Source: Nocardioides daeguensis (GTDB taxonomy: Bacteria; Actinomycetota; Actinomycetes; Propionibacteriales; Nocardioidaceae). Taken from it: a DNA stretch of 64,000 nt. The stretch spans positions 1 through 64,000 of the forward strand of contig NZ_JAHTKU010000022.1 in NCBI RefSeq assembly GCF_019192965.1, read 5' to 3'. The notes under the pieces were generated by a model that had not been told where the DNA came from, made no database searches, and saw only the letters and a list, made by a program, of their open reading frames with translations. A program made the position numbers and the translations under genes. Below are positions 26,593-35,178 of the stretch, in pieces. Numbering within the stretch: position 1 is the first letter of the stretch; each line of letters starts with the position of its first letter.

Positions 26593-27560
26593 GGGGCACC
26601 TCCGGTCGCGGTGAGGGCCTTGAGGTCGAGCAGGAAGGTCAGGTCGAAGTTCGCGAAGTCGCCCGGCGCGGCCCGGTCGCTGCCCTCGGCGAAGGCGATG
26701 AGACCGGCCATCACACCGTCGATGTCGTCCCGTCCGGCCAGCAGGGTCTGGACCACCGGCTTCATGTCCTTCAGCTGGGCGACGAGGTCCTCGCGCACCG
26801 CCCGGGTGAGCGGCGTGGCGACGGCGTCGAACCGGCTCAGCGACTCCATCGCGCCCACCAGCTGCTCGCGCTGCTGGTCGAGGCTCGTGACCAGGCTGGT
26901 GAGGGTGGTGAGCGAGCGGGTGATCTCGGGCAGGTCGCCGGCCAGGCGGGTCGTGAGCCGGTCCAGCGACGCGGTGAGCCGGTCGACCCGCGGGAGGTCG
27001 GCGTTGAGGTCCGTGACCGCCGCGTCGAGGCGACGCAGCAGGCGTCGTACGTCGCCCGCGTTGCCGCTCAGCGCGGCGTTGAGCTGGTCGATGATCGTGG
27101 AGATGTCGGCGAAGCTGCCGCCGGTGACGACCGTGGACAGCGCGCTGAGCAGGTCGGTGACGTCGGGAGCGCTGCCGGTGGCGGCGACGGGCAGGGTCGC
27201 GCCGTCGGCCAGCACCGTGCCGGACTCGCCGGGGAAGAGCTGGACGAACGCCGTCCCCATGGGCGAGGTCAGCCGGATCTCGGCACGCGAGGATTCCCGC
27301 AGCCGCACGGACGTCGACAGTGCGACCTCGACCTCGGCGACGTAGTCGCCCGCCTCGACCGCGCTGACCTGGCCCACAGTCGCGCCGTCGAGCTTCACCG
27401 GCGCGTCGACCGGGAGGTTGAGCGCGTCGGCGAACTCGATCGTGACGGCGTACGTCGGGCCGTCGACCAGGCCGGGGAGCGGCACGTCGTCGAGGGTGAG
27501 CCCACAGCCGGCCGTCACCGCACCGGCTACCAGCGTCAGGGTGGCGAGGAGGCGCCTCAC
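26589..27560 (-). CDS. mceE: MCE family lipoprotein, MceE position
   Basis: A 323-residue lipoprotein with lipobox VTAGC (lipidated Cys19), followed by an MCE domain (about residues 37-120) and helical repeats. In mycobacterial mce operons the fifth MCE gene also encodes the lipoprotein (LprK/LprN type), so position and lipobox agree. It would anchor the MCE complex at the membrane. GTGA and TGA overlaps join it to mceD and mceF. Confidence 0.92.
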   Translation of the reverse strand: MRRLLATLTLVAGAVTAGCGLTLDDVPLPGLVDGPTYAVTIEFADALNLPVDAPVKLDGATVGQVSAVEAGDYVAEVEVALSTSVRLRESSRAEIRLTSPMGTAFVQLFPGESGTVLADGATLPVAATGSAPDVTDLLSALSTVVTGGSFADISTIIDQLNAALSGNAGDVRRLLRRLDAAVTDLNADLPRVDRLTASLDRLTTRLAGDLPEITRSLTTLTSLVTSLDQQREQLVGAMESLSRFDAVATPLTRAVREDLVAQLKDMKPVVQTLLAGRDDIDGVMAGLIAFAEGSDRAAPGDFANFDLTFLLDLKALTATGGAP

Positions 27561-28681
27561 GGGATCGCCCCCGGGAGGCCGTCGTAGATGCCGTCGAGGA
27601 GCGGGTCGAGCAGGCCGGTGCCCTGGCCGCTGAACAGCAGCCCGCAGAGCCTGCTCCCGGTGGCGCCGGCGAGCGCCTGGGCGAACACCTGGCAGCTGTG
27701 GTCGCGGAAGGCGGCCGAGAAGGGGCCGGCGCTGAACGCGAACTGGACCCGGAGCCGGCCGAGGTCCCAGTCGTAGGCGCGGGCGAAGTTCTCCGCCATC
27801 GTCGGCATCGTGTCGAAGGCCTCCTCCAGCGAGTCCTGCCGGGAGTGCACCAGCGCGACGACGTCGGCGAGGCCCGTCAGGTCGTCGCCGAGGACGTCGC
27901 CGTTCTGCTTCAAGAAGCGGTTGGCCAGTCGGGTGAGCTCGTCGAGGCTGTCGAGGGTCGCGCCCAGCTCGTGGCGCTGGTCGGCGAGGACGTCGCCGGT
28001 GTCGGCGGCCGCCTTGGTGAAGTCGCGGATCGACCGGTCCCGATCGGCGAGGACGTCGACGAGGGCGACCAGGTTGTCAGTGACCGTGGTGAGGTCGCCG
28101 TCCTTGGCGTTGATCATCGCCAGCGCGTCGCGACTCTCGGCGAGCGCCGCCCGCAGGTGCGGCCCGTTGCCGTCCAGCGTCCTCGCGGTGGTGGCGAGGA
28201 CGTCGCCGAGACCCTTGCCGTCCCTTCCGTCGGGGCCGCCGTCGAGGGCGAGGACCAGGTCGTCGATCGCCTTCGCGATCTCGTCGACCGTGGCCGGGGC
28301 GCGGGTGTGGTCGGCGGCGATGTGGGCGCCCGAGGCCAGGGTCGGCCCGTCGGTCCAGGCCGGCCCGAGCTCGACGTACCGGTCCGTGACGAGGGAGCCC
28401 TGCAGGATCTCGGCGCCGGCGTCCTCGGGGACCCGGGTGTCGGGGGCGAGGTGCATGACCACCCGCATGGTCGCGCCCTGCGGCTCGATCCGGACGATCT
28501 CGCCCACCTTCACCCCGAGGTAGGTGACGTCGTTGCCGACGTACACACCGGTCGTGTCGGCGAAGTCGGCGGTCACGACCAGGTCGTCGGGGTCGTCGCC
28601 GCCGAGCCAGCCGAGCAGGCGGGCGCCGGAGAGGAGGAGGGCCAGCGCGACGACGGCGCCGGTGAGGATCTGCCGCCGCAT
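27557..28681 (-). CDS. mceD: MCE family protein, MceD position
   Basis: A 374-residue MCE protein with an N-terminal membrane segment (residues 8-25), an MCE domain (about 35-115, LVVTADFADTTGVYVGNDVTY) and a long helical region. A C-terminal part holds cysteines in HSCQVF and SRLCGLL, a pattern common to MceA-D proteins. Its ATG shares one base with the mceC stop (TGATG). Confidence 0.9.
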   Translation of the reverse strand: MRRQILTGAVVALALLLSGARLLGWLGGDDPDDLVVTADFADTTGVYVGNDVTYLGVKVGEIVRIEPQGATMRVVMHLAPDTRVPEDAGAEILQGSLVTDRYVELGPAWTDGPTLASGAHIAADHTRAPATVDEIAKAIDDLVLALDGGPDGRDGKGLGDVLATTARTLDGNGPHLRAALAESRDALAMINAKDGDLTTVTDNLVALVDVLADRDRSIRDFTKAAADTGDVLADQRHELGATLDSLDELTRLANRFLKQNGDVLGDDLTGLADVVALVHSRQDSLEEAFDTMPTMAENFARAYDWDLGRLRVQFAFSAGPFSAAFRDHSCQVFAQALAGATGSRLCGLLFSGQGTGLLDPLLDGIYDGLPGAIP

Positions 28682-29676
28682 CACTTGCAGTCCTCCGGGG
28701 TGATCGAGCAGACCAGGTCGTCGGGGACGACCGCCCACGGCGCGTTGACGCCGAGCCACGGTCCGTCGCCGGTCGCGTTGGTGAAGACCCGCATGGTGGG
28801 GCCGGCGAGACGCAGCGTCTTGTCGAGCTGCGCGCGGTGCTCGTCGAGGGTCCGCAGCACCGTGCGCAGGTCGCGCAGCGCCGGCTTCAGCTGCGGTGCG
28901 CTGGCGCGGACCAGGGCGGTCAGGCCGGTGACGAAGCGATGGGCGTCGCCGAGCAGCGCGCGCAGGGTCTCCTTGCGCTGCTGGACCATCAGCATCACGC
29001 TCGTCCCGTCGGCGAGGACCTGGTCGAGCCGGCCGGTCTGGTCGAGGACGAGGTCGGTGACCTTGCGGATCGAGGTGAGCAGGGCGTCGAGCTGCTGCTC
29101 GCGGTCGTTGGCGATGGCCGAGACCCCCGCGATCCCGTCGAGCGCGTCACGCAGGGCATCGGGCTGGACGGCGAGGTCGGTGGCGAGGACGTCGACCGCC
29201 TGGTGCACCCGGTCGAGGTCGAGCGCCTCGACCTGGGGCGTGGACTCGAGCCAGAACCGCTCGATCGAGTAGCTGTCGACGGCGTGCGAGACCGCGATCG
29301 TGCTGTCGTCGCCGAGCGCCTCTCCCTTGCCGGGGGCGAGGGAGAGGAAGCGCTCGCCGAGGATGGAGAGCAGCTTGACCTGCACCGTGCTGTCCTCGGT
29401 GACGCCGAGGTCGGCGGGGTCCCCGGTGAGGCTGAACCGGACGTCGACCTGGTCGCGATCCGCCGTCACGGCGCTCACCTCGCCGATCTTCAGCCCCGCC
29501 ATCCGGACGTCGTCCCCCGGCTCCAGGCCGGCCGCGTGGCGCAGGCGTGCGTGGTAGGCGGGGTCGCCGGCGAGCGCCCGGACCCCGAGCAGCAGCAGGC
29601 CGAGCACCACCAGCGCCGCGACGACGCGCAGCGGCCAGGCCAGGTGTCCGCGGGACGGGGACAGGGGCGTCTTCAT
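28681..29676 (-). CDS. mceC: MCE family protein, MceC position
   Basis: A 331-residue MCE protein with a membrane segment near residues 14-36, an MCE domain (about 45-120, GLEPGDDVRMAGLKIGEVSAV) and a helical C-terminal region ending DDLVCSITPEDCK with two cysteines. The ATG at 29676 overlaps the mceB stop by one base, and GAGGTG sits seven bases upstream. A GTG nine bases earlier is possible but less likely. Confidence 0.9.
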   Translation of the reverse strand: MKTPLSPSRGHLAWPLRVVAALVVLGLLLLGVRALAGDPAYHARLRHAAGLEPGDDVRMAGLKIGEVSAVTADRDQVDVRFSLTGDPADLGVTEDSTVQVKLLSILGERFLSLAPGKGEALGDDSTIAVSHAVDSYSIERFWLESTPQVEALDLDRVHQAVDVLATDLAVQPDALRDALDGIAGVSAIANDREQQLDALLTSIRKVTDLVLDQTGRLDQVLADGTSVMLMVQQRKETLRALLGDAHRFVTGLTALVRASAPQLKPALRDLRTVLRTLDEHRAQLDKTLRLAGPTMRVFTNATGDGPWLGVNAPWAVVPDDLVCSITPEDCK

Positions 29677-30731
29677 CAGCGGCACCTCGTCGAGTGCTGG
29701 TTGCCGGTCACGCCGAGGTCGAGCTTGAACGGCAGCCCGGCGCCGCCCGCGGCGAGCGTGCAGACGTAGACGTTGAGGTAGCTGCCGTAGCCGAGGGTGC
29801 GCAGGTAGGTGTCGAGCTGGCGGGGGACCGCGGTGCCCGTCTGCACCAGCAGGTCGCGGCGCTGGGCGAGGTAGCCGAACCAGGGGCTGCTCAGGCCGGC
29901 CACGTCGACGGCGGGCCGGCTGACCTCGCCGACCAGGTCGGCGGTGGTGGCCGCGAGCCGGGCGATCGAGTCGAGACTGGTCGCGATCCGGTCGCGGTCG
30001 TGGGCCAGACCGCCGGTGAGCGAGGCGAGCCCGTCGACCAGCCGGGTGATCTCGGTGCGGTGCTCGTCGGTGGTGTCGAGGACCAGGGTCACGTTGTCGA
30101 CGACCTTCGCGAGGGTGGCGTCGCGGTCCACGATGCCGGAGGTCAGCCTCGCCGTCTGGTCCAGCAGGTGCGCCAACGTCGGGCCCTGGCCCTGCAGCAC
30201 CTGGACGATGTTGGTCGCGAGCTGGTTGACGTCGGCGGGCTGCAGCAGGTCGAAGATCGGCTGGAAGGCGTTGAACATCGCGGTCAGGTCGAGCGCGGGC
30301 CGGGTCCGGGCGAGCGGGATCCGGTCGCCGTCGGCCAGCCGCCCGCCGGCAGCGTCTCGGTCGGCACGGGCCAGGGCGACGTACCGCTGCCCCATCAGGT
30401 TGAGGTAGTCGACCGCCGCGGTGACGTCGTCGTGCAGCCGCTGGTCGGCGTCCACACTCATCGTGACCACCGCCAGCCCGCGTTCCTCGCCGGTGCCGAG
30501 ACGGGTGCCGGTGACCCGGCCGACCCGGACCCCCGCGATCCGCACGTCGTCGCCGGCGCGCAGGCCGGTCGCGTCGCGGAACACCGCGGTGACGGTGATC
30601 GCGTCGCCGTGCTGGGCGCGGGAGAGGGTGCCGGCGACCATGCTGGTCAGCACGACGGCGAGCAGCGCGAAGACGGCGACCCCGGCGACGGCGCCCCGGT
30701 GGCGGCGCAGCTCGCTGAGCTGGCGGCTCAT
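29676..30731 (-). CDS. mceB: MCE family protein, MceB position
   Basis: A 351-residue MCE protein: a basic start, a membrane segment (residues 14-34), an MCE domain (about 45-125, DAITVTAVFRDATGLRAGDDV), then helical repeats and a short C-terminal domain (YLNVYVCTL). Its ATG overlaps the mceA stop by four bases. The role is lipid transport as part of the MCE assembly. Confidence 0.9.
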   Translation of the reverse strand: MSRQLSELRRHRGAVAGVAVFALLAVVLTSMVAGTLSRAQHGDAITVTAVFRDATGLRAGDDVRIAGVRVGRVTGTRLGTGEERGLAVVTMSVDADQRLHDDVTAAVDYLNLMGQRYVALARADRDAAGGRLADGDRIPLARTRPALDLTAMFNAFQPIFDLLQPADVNQLATNIVQVLQGQGPTLAHLLDQTARLTSGIVDRDATLAKVVDNVTLVLDTTDEHRTEITRLVDGLASLTGGLAHDRDRIATSLDSIARLAATTADLVGEVSRPAVDVAGLSSPWFGYLAQRRDLLVQTGTAVPRQLDTYLRTLGYGSYLNVYVCTLAAGGAGLPFKLDLGVTGNQHSTRCR

Positions 30732-31819
30732 CGACGGCCTCCGCAGGGGCCGGTCAGCCCGCGGTAGGTGGGGCAGTCCTTCGGGTCGGCGGGGTCGTAG
30801 GGGTCGAGCAGCTGGGGTGCAAGCACGCCCTCCATCTGGATCCGCCCGTTCCTCACCGCGCCGGCGCCGTTGCGGAGCAGGGCCGGGACCTTGCGGAGCA
30901 GCTCGGCGAACGTGGGGTAGCGCTCGGCGAACACCTCGAGGGTGGCGGCACTCGCGTTGAGCAGCCGGGCGGTCGCCGCGCCGTTCTCGCGCAGGAAGGT
31001 GGTCATGCCGGTCTCGCCGTCGAGGAGCGCGGGTAGGTCGGCCAGCAGCTGTGAGACCTCCGCCCGCTGCCGGACGAGGGTCCGCGCCAGTGGCCGGGTG
31101 TCGCGCAGCGCCTCCACCAGCCGGGGCTCGACGTCGGCGGCCAGGTCGGTGTCGTGGGCCAGCAGGTCGAGGTCCTTGCGGACCTGCGGGTGGAGGTCGG
31201 CCCAGCGGCCGAGGAAGGCGTTGCCGTCGCGGACCAGCTCCGCGATCCGCGCGCCGCGGCCGTCGAGGGCGTCGGCGAGCTGGGACAGCGCCACGTCCCA
31301 CTGTGCCGGGTCGACGGCCGCGAGCAGCCGCTGGGTCGCGGAGAAGGTGTCCATCAGCCGCAAGGTCGCCGTCGACGTGTCTGCGGGGACGACGGCCCCG
31401 TCGGCGAGGTGCGCGCGCGTCGTGGCGGCGCTCTCGGCGCTCTCGGCGCTGACCAGGTCGACGTACTCGTTGCCGAAGAGGGTGCCCGGCAGCACCCGGG
31501 CAGCCACGCGGGCCGGGATGAGCGCGGCGTGCTCGGGCGCGACGAGGACCCGGGCGCTGGGGCCGGCGGGATCGACCTCGATCACGCGGCCCACGCGGAG
31601 GCCGTCGTACTTGACGTCGGAGTTGATGCCGAGGGTGTCGCCGACGGTGGGCAGCTGGACCGTGACCCGCACGTCGTCGCTGACGACGCCGAGGGTCTGC
31701 AGGCCGAGCACGCCGGTGAGCACGCCGAGCAGCAGGAAGCCGACGACGCCGACCGCGGCCAGCCGCAGCCGCAGGGTGCGCGGGTCGACCTTCGAGTGGG
31801 CGAACAGGAACTCGCTCAT
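30728..31819 (-). CDS. mceA: MCE family protein, MceA position
   Basis: A 363-residue MCE protein, first of the six. A membrane segment lies at residues 20-42, the MCE domain at about 50-130 (DDVRVTVQLPTVGDTLGINSD), a helical region follows, and the C-terminus ends DCPTYRGLTGPCGGRR with two cysteines. It begins 7 bases after yrbEB. Together the six MCE proteins are expected to form a channel from the cell envelope to the permease. Confidence 0.9.
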   Translation of the reverse strand: MSEFLFAHSKVDPRTLRLRLAAVGVVGFLLLGVLTGVLGLQTLGVVSDDVRVTVQLPTVGDTLGINSDVKYDGLRVGRVIEVDPAGPSARVLVAPEHAALIPARVAARVLPGTLFGNEYVDLVSAESAESAATTRAHLADGAVVPADTSTATLRLMDTFSATQRLLAAVDPAQWDVALSQLADALDGRGARIAELVRDGNAFLGRWADLHPQVRKDLDLLAHDTDLAADVEPRLVEALRDTRPLARTLVRQRAEVSQLLADLPALLDGETGMTTFLRENGAATARLLNASAATLEVFAERYPTFAELLRKVPALLRNGAGAVRNGRIQMEGVLAPQLLDPYDPADPKDCPTYRGLTGPCGGRR

Positions 31820-31826
31820 CGCGGCC

Positions 31827-32669
31827 TCACCCGGAGATCTGCACCTGCTGGTCCGCGCCCCACAGGAGCAGCGTCAGCAGGATGTCGACGACGGTGAGCG
31901 AGATGATGCTGGCCCGGATCGCGCGGCCGGTGGCCCGGCCGACGCCCTCGGGACCGCCGGTGGCGGTGAAGCCGTGGTAGCAGTGGATGAGGGTGACCAC
32001 GGTGGTCAGCACGACGACCTTGATCGCCGAGTAGACGACGTCGACCGGCGCGACGAAGGTGCGGAAGTAGTGGTCGTAGGTGCCGGCGGACTGGCCGTAG
32101 AAGGTGGTGACCATCAAGTCGGTGGCGACATAGGTGCCGACCAGGCCGATCAGGTAGAGCGGCAGGACCACGATCCAGGCGGCGACCAGGCGGGTGCTGA
32201 CCAGGTAGGGGATCGGGCGGATCGCCATCGACTCGAGCGCGTCGATCTCCTCGCTGATCCGCATCGCACCGAGCCGGGAGGTGAACCCGCAGCCGATCCG
32301 CGCCGCGAAGCCGAGGGCGGCGACCATCGGCGCCAGCTCGCGGGTGTTGGCGTAGCCGGAGATGAACCCGGTCAGCGGGGCGAGGCCGATGACGTCGAGG
32401 CCCTGGTAGCCCTCGAGCCCGACCTCGGTGCCGGTGAGCGTCGAGAGCAGCAGCACGACGCCGACCACGCCGCCGCCGACGAGGAAGATGCCGGAGCCGA
32501 GGGTGACCTCGGCGAGCACCCGCTGGATCTCGCCGCGGTAGCGGGTCAGTGCGATCGGCAGCGCGACGACCGCGCGCCAGGCGAGGACCAGCTGCAGGCC
32601 GATGCCCGCCAGGGGGCTCACGACCGCCCTGTCGACCGCCTCCTCGATCGCCGTCGTCGGGTGAGTCAT
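31827..32669 (-). CDS. yrbEB: MlaE/YrbE-type ABC permease, second subunit
   Basis: A 280-residue permease of the MlaE family with about six membrane segments. The conserved cytoplasmic motif ISEEIDALESMAIRPIPYLVSTR contacts the ATPase in this family. ATGA overlap joins it to yrbEA. It provides the inner-membrane channel for lipids delivered by the MCE proteins. No ATPase (MceG/Mkl) is encoded in the operon; in mycobacteria that gene is also elsewhere. Confidence 0.93.
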   Translation of the reverse strand: MTHPTTAIEEAVDRAVVSPLAGIGLQLVLAWRAVVALPIALTRYRGEIQRVLAEVTLGSGIFLVGGGVVGVVLLLSTLTGTEVGLEGYQGLDVIGLAPLTGFISGYANTRELAPMVAALGFAARIGCGFTSRLGAMRISEEIDALESMAIRPIPYLVSTRLVAAWIVVLPLYLIGLVGTYVATDLMVTTFYGQSAGTYDHYFRTFVAPVDVVYSAIKVVVLTTVVTLIHCYHGFTATGGPEGVGRATGRAIRASIISLTVVDILLTLLLWGADQQVQISG

Positions 32670-33475
32670 CCGATCGGCCCGCCCGCGAAGGTGCTGTAGA
32701 CCTGCGAGATCACGAAGTTGGCCGCGAACAGCAGCACGAAGTTGGTCACCACCGCGCTGGTCACCGCCTCGCCGACGCCGGTCGGGCCGCGCTCGGCGCG
32801 CAGCCCCTTGTACGACGCCACGAGGGCGCAGATCACCGCGAAGATCGCCGCCTTGGCCAGGGAGAGCCACAGGTCGGAGACCTGGGCCAGGGTGGTGACC
32901 GAGGCGAGGTAGCTGCCCGGCGGCAGGTCCTGCAGCACCACGCTGACGCTCAGCGTGGTGATGATGGTGAAGAACATGACGACGCCGTTGAGCAGGACCG
33001 CGACGGCGACGATCGCGAACATCCGGGGGACGACGAGCCGCTCGACCACCGAGAGGCCCATCACCTCCATGGCGTCGATCTCCTCACGGATCCGGCGCGA
33101 GCCGAGGTCGGCGCAGATCGCGGAGCCCGCCACTCCCGAGAGCATGAGGGCGGTGATCAGGGGAGAGGCCTGGCGAACGACAGCCAGCGTGTTGCCGGCG
33201 CCGGTGAACGCGACGGCCCCGACCTCCTGGGCGAGCACGCCCACCTGCAGCGCGAGGATGATGCCGAACGGGACCGAGACCGCGAGCGCCGGCAGCGTGC
33301 AGACCCGGATCGCGTACCAGGTCTGCACCACGGTCTCCGCGACCGGGAACCGGCGCCCGGCGACCGAGGCGAGTGCGGCCCCGAACACCCGGCGGGTGAA
33401 CGCGAGGAGGGCGACGACCTCCGCCAGCGGCTTACCGAGGGCCGGGAGGACCCGCGGGGCGCTGTGGGCGGGCAT
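32666..33475 (-). CDS. yrbEA: MlaE/YrbE-type ABC permease, first subunit
   Basis: A 269-residue MlaE-type permease, first gene of the ten-gene lipid-uptake operon. The signature IREEIDAMEVMGLSVVERLVVPR is present, with five to six membrane segments. AGGAG precedes the ATG. The promoter 75 bases upstream carries a palindrome shared with the divergent MerR gene. Confidence 0.93.
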   Translation of the reverse strand: MPAHSAPRVLPALGKPLAEVVALLAFTRRVFGAALASVAGRRFPVAETVVQTWYAIRVCTLPALAVSVPFGIILALQVGVLAQEVGAVAFTGAGNTLAVVRQASPLITALMLSGVAGSAICADLGSRRIREEIDAMEVMGLSVVERLVVPRMFAIVAVAVLLNGVVMFFTIITTLSVSVVLQDLPPGSYLASVTTLAQVSDLWLSLAKAAIFAVICALVASYKGLRAERGPTGVGEAVTSAVVTNFVLLFAANFVISQVYSTFAGGPIG

Positions 33476-33523
33476 GGCGCTCCTGTCGTCGTACGGCTGC
33501 GGTCAGGCTGGGAGGGGGCACAA

Positions 33524-33555
33524 TGACAGTAGAACTGTCACACACGTACTGTCCA
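33524..33555 (-). promoter_or_regulatory. mce operon promoter with palindromic operator
   Basis: Minus-strand -35 TGGACA (33550-33555), an 18-base spacer and -10 TACTGT (33526-33531). The -10 lies inside a perfect 7-3-7 palindrome, TGACAGT-AGA-ACTGTCA (33524-33540). Binding there would block RNA polymerase, so repression by the divergent MerR-type protein is the simplest reading. Confidence 0.65.
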
Positions 33556-33595
33556 CGTCGATGTGACGCACGTCAACCCCCTCCGATATCCCGCG

Positions 33596-33626
33596 TTGCA
33601 TCGAGCAAATGACAGTCGTACTGTGA
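33596..33626 (+). promoter_or_regulatory. merR-type gene promoter with palindromic operator
   Basis: -35 TTGCAT (33596-33601), a 17-base spacer and -10 TACTGT (33619-33624), seven bases before the ATG. The -10 again lies in the palindrome TGACAGT-CGT-ACTGTGA (33610-33626), one base from perfect and matching the mce operator. This suggests autoregulation and a leaderless mRNA. Confidence 0.65.
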
Positions 33627-33631
33627 CAGTC

Positions 33632-34399
33632 ATGAGTTCTGTTGCCGGGGTGGACTCGGCACCCCAGGCCGACGACGGCGGCCCGCTGCGCACCATCGAC
33701 GAGCTGGCCGCGGCCGCTGGGCTGACCGTGCGCACCACCCGCTACTACGCCAGCCTGGGCCTGCTGCCGCCTCCCGCGCGACGTGGCCGGATGGCCTGGT
33801 ACGACGACACCCACCTCGCCCGCCTGGAGATGATCCGCGCGCTGCAGGGACACGGGTTCACCCTGCAGGCGATCGAGAAGTACCTCGCCTCGCTGCCGGC
33901 CGACGCCGGCGTGGAGGATCTCGCCGTCCAGCGCGCGATGTTGACGTCGTGGACGGTGGGGGAGCCGCAGGAGCTCACCCGGCGCCAGCTCGACCAGCAC
34001 GCCGGGCGCCGGCTCACCGACGACGAGGTGACCCTGATCGAGGAGTTCGGCCTGCTGCGCACGGTCGCCGGCGAGCGCGGCGGGGTGCGCTACACCCCGG
34101 TCCACGGGTTCGACGTCGCCGTCCAGCTGCTCGAGGTCGACATCCCCGTCGCCGGCATGCGCGCCGCGGGCGACGCCATCGAGCGGCACATGTCGGCGCT
34201 CGCCGAGGAGCTGACGCGGGTGCTCCACGACGAGGTGGTCGAGCCGTGGCGCCGCGCGAGCGACCACCCCTCGCGCGAGGACGCCGAGCAGCTCGAGGCC
34301 ACCATCAGCACCCTGCGCCGGCTCACGCTCGACGCGATCGTGCGCGGCTTCCAGCGCTCGGCCAACAAGGTCATCGCCCGCTCGCTGGACCGCGGCTGA
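33632..34399 (+). CDS. MerR family regulator, divergent from the mce operon
   Basis: A 255-residue regulator. The MerR helix-turn-helix is at residues 20-45 (TIDELAAAAGLTVRTTRYYASLGLLPPP), with the wing RRGRMAWYDDTHLARL and a linking helix. The C-terminal 150 residues are helical and have no cysteine pair like the metal-sensing MerR proteins, so a lipid-like ligand is more likely, which is inference. It is divergent from yrbEA across 156 bases that hold two copies of one palindrome. The start is an ATG seven bases after the -10 box. Confidence 0.88.
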   Translation: MSSVAGVDSAPQADDGGPLRTIDELAAAAGLTVRTTRYYASLGLLPPPARRGRMAWYDDTHLARLEMIRALQGHGFTLQAIEKYLASLPADAGVEDLAVQRAMLTSWTVGEPQELTRRQLDQHAGRRLTDDEVTLIEEFGLLRTVAGERGGVRYTPVHGFDVAVQLLEVDIPVAGMRAAGDAIERHMSALAEELTRVLHDEVVEPWRRASDHPSREDAEQLEATISTLRRLTLDAIVRGFQRSANKVIARSLDRG

Positions 34400-34447
34400 G
34401 TCGTTGGCGGTACTCAACCCGGGGAGCGGCCGGCAGGCGCCATGGCC

Positions 34448-34453
34448 TAGGGT
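34448..34453 (+). promoter_or_regulatory. -10 box of the ndk leaderless promoter
   Basis: TAGGGT lies seven bases before the GTG of ndk, and no Shine-Dalgarno sequence is present. Confidence 0.55.
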
Positions 34454-34460
34454 CGCGCAC

Positions 34461-34868
34461 GTGACCCAACGCACTCTCGTCCTGCTCAAGCCCGACGCGG
34501 TCCGCCGGGGTCTGGTCGGCAACGTGCTGGCCCGGTTCGAGGCCAAGGGGCTGAGCATCGTGGCCATGGAGCAGCGCCACATCGACGCTGCCATGGCCGA
34601 CGCCCACTACGCCGAGCACGTCGAGCGCGACTTCTATCCGCCGCTGCGCACCTTCGTGACGAGCGGGCCGCTCGTGGCGCTGGTGCTCGAGGGCGACGAG
34701 GCGATCGAGGTCGTCCGCTCGCTCAACGGCGCCACCGACGGCCGCAAGGCCGCGCCCGGCACCATCCGCGGCGACCTGTCGCTGTCCAACCGGGAGAACC
34801 TGGTCCACGGCTCCGACTCGCCCGAGTCGGCCGAGCGCGAGATCGCGCTCTGGTTCCCGGGGCTCTGA
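34461..34868 (+). CDS. ndk: Nucleoside diphosphate kinase
   Basis: A 135-residue kinase that balances nucleoside triphosphate pools by moving phosphate through a phosphohistidine. The active His116 lies in NLVHGSDSPESA, with LLKPDAVRRGL near the start and GATDGRKAAPGTIRGD before the active site. Length is typical. The GTG start follows a TAGGGT box, indicating a leaderless mRNA. It lies between the MerR gene and mreB. Confidence 0.97.
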   Translation: MTQRTLVLLKPDAVRRGLVGNVLARFEAKGLSIVAMEQRHIDAAMADAHYAEHVERDFYPPLRTFVTSGPLVALVLEGDEAIEVVRSLNGATDGRKAAPGTIRGDLSLSNRENLVHGSDSPESAEREIALWFPGL

Positions 34869-34882
34869 GGCCCGTCCCTGCA

Positions 34883-34908
34883 GGGATCCCCGGACATCCG
34901 GGGATTCC
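34883..34908 (+). terminator. ndk terminator
   Basis: An 11-bp stem (34883-34893 with 34898-34908, one G-T pair) with a 4-base ACAT loop, 15 bases after the ndk stop. No T run. Confidence 0.7.
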
Positions 34909-35178
34909 TGCGCCGGTCAGGGGTTGCAACACCTGACCAGTGCAGGGAACGCCTGTCCGCTGTGACGGGTGAGACTCCTGAGACGCGCCGCGCCGTACGG
35001 CGTGCCTGCGCGGTTGGGCCCTCCTTTTTCCTTACGCTCGCAAGCGGAGGCGGCCGGATCGTGCGCTCGGTGGTCTCCCCGGCGCACTCCCGCCACGCGA
35101 GGGGGAGCGGGTCGGCTTCCCCGACGCGCGCGAGCGGGCCTGTCAGCCGACCGGTCCGGTGACGTGTTGCGAGGAAGC
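34909..35178. other. Intergenic region upstream of mreB
   Basis: About 270 bases. GGTCAGG (34915-34921) and CCTGACC (34932-34938) form a hairpin or operator-like palindrome. A CTTTTTCC run at 35023-35030 precedes a TACGCT box (35033-35038) that might be a -10, but no matching -35 is seen. The Shine-Dalgarno sequence GAGGAAG precedes mreB. Nothing coding is visible. Confidence 0.4.
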
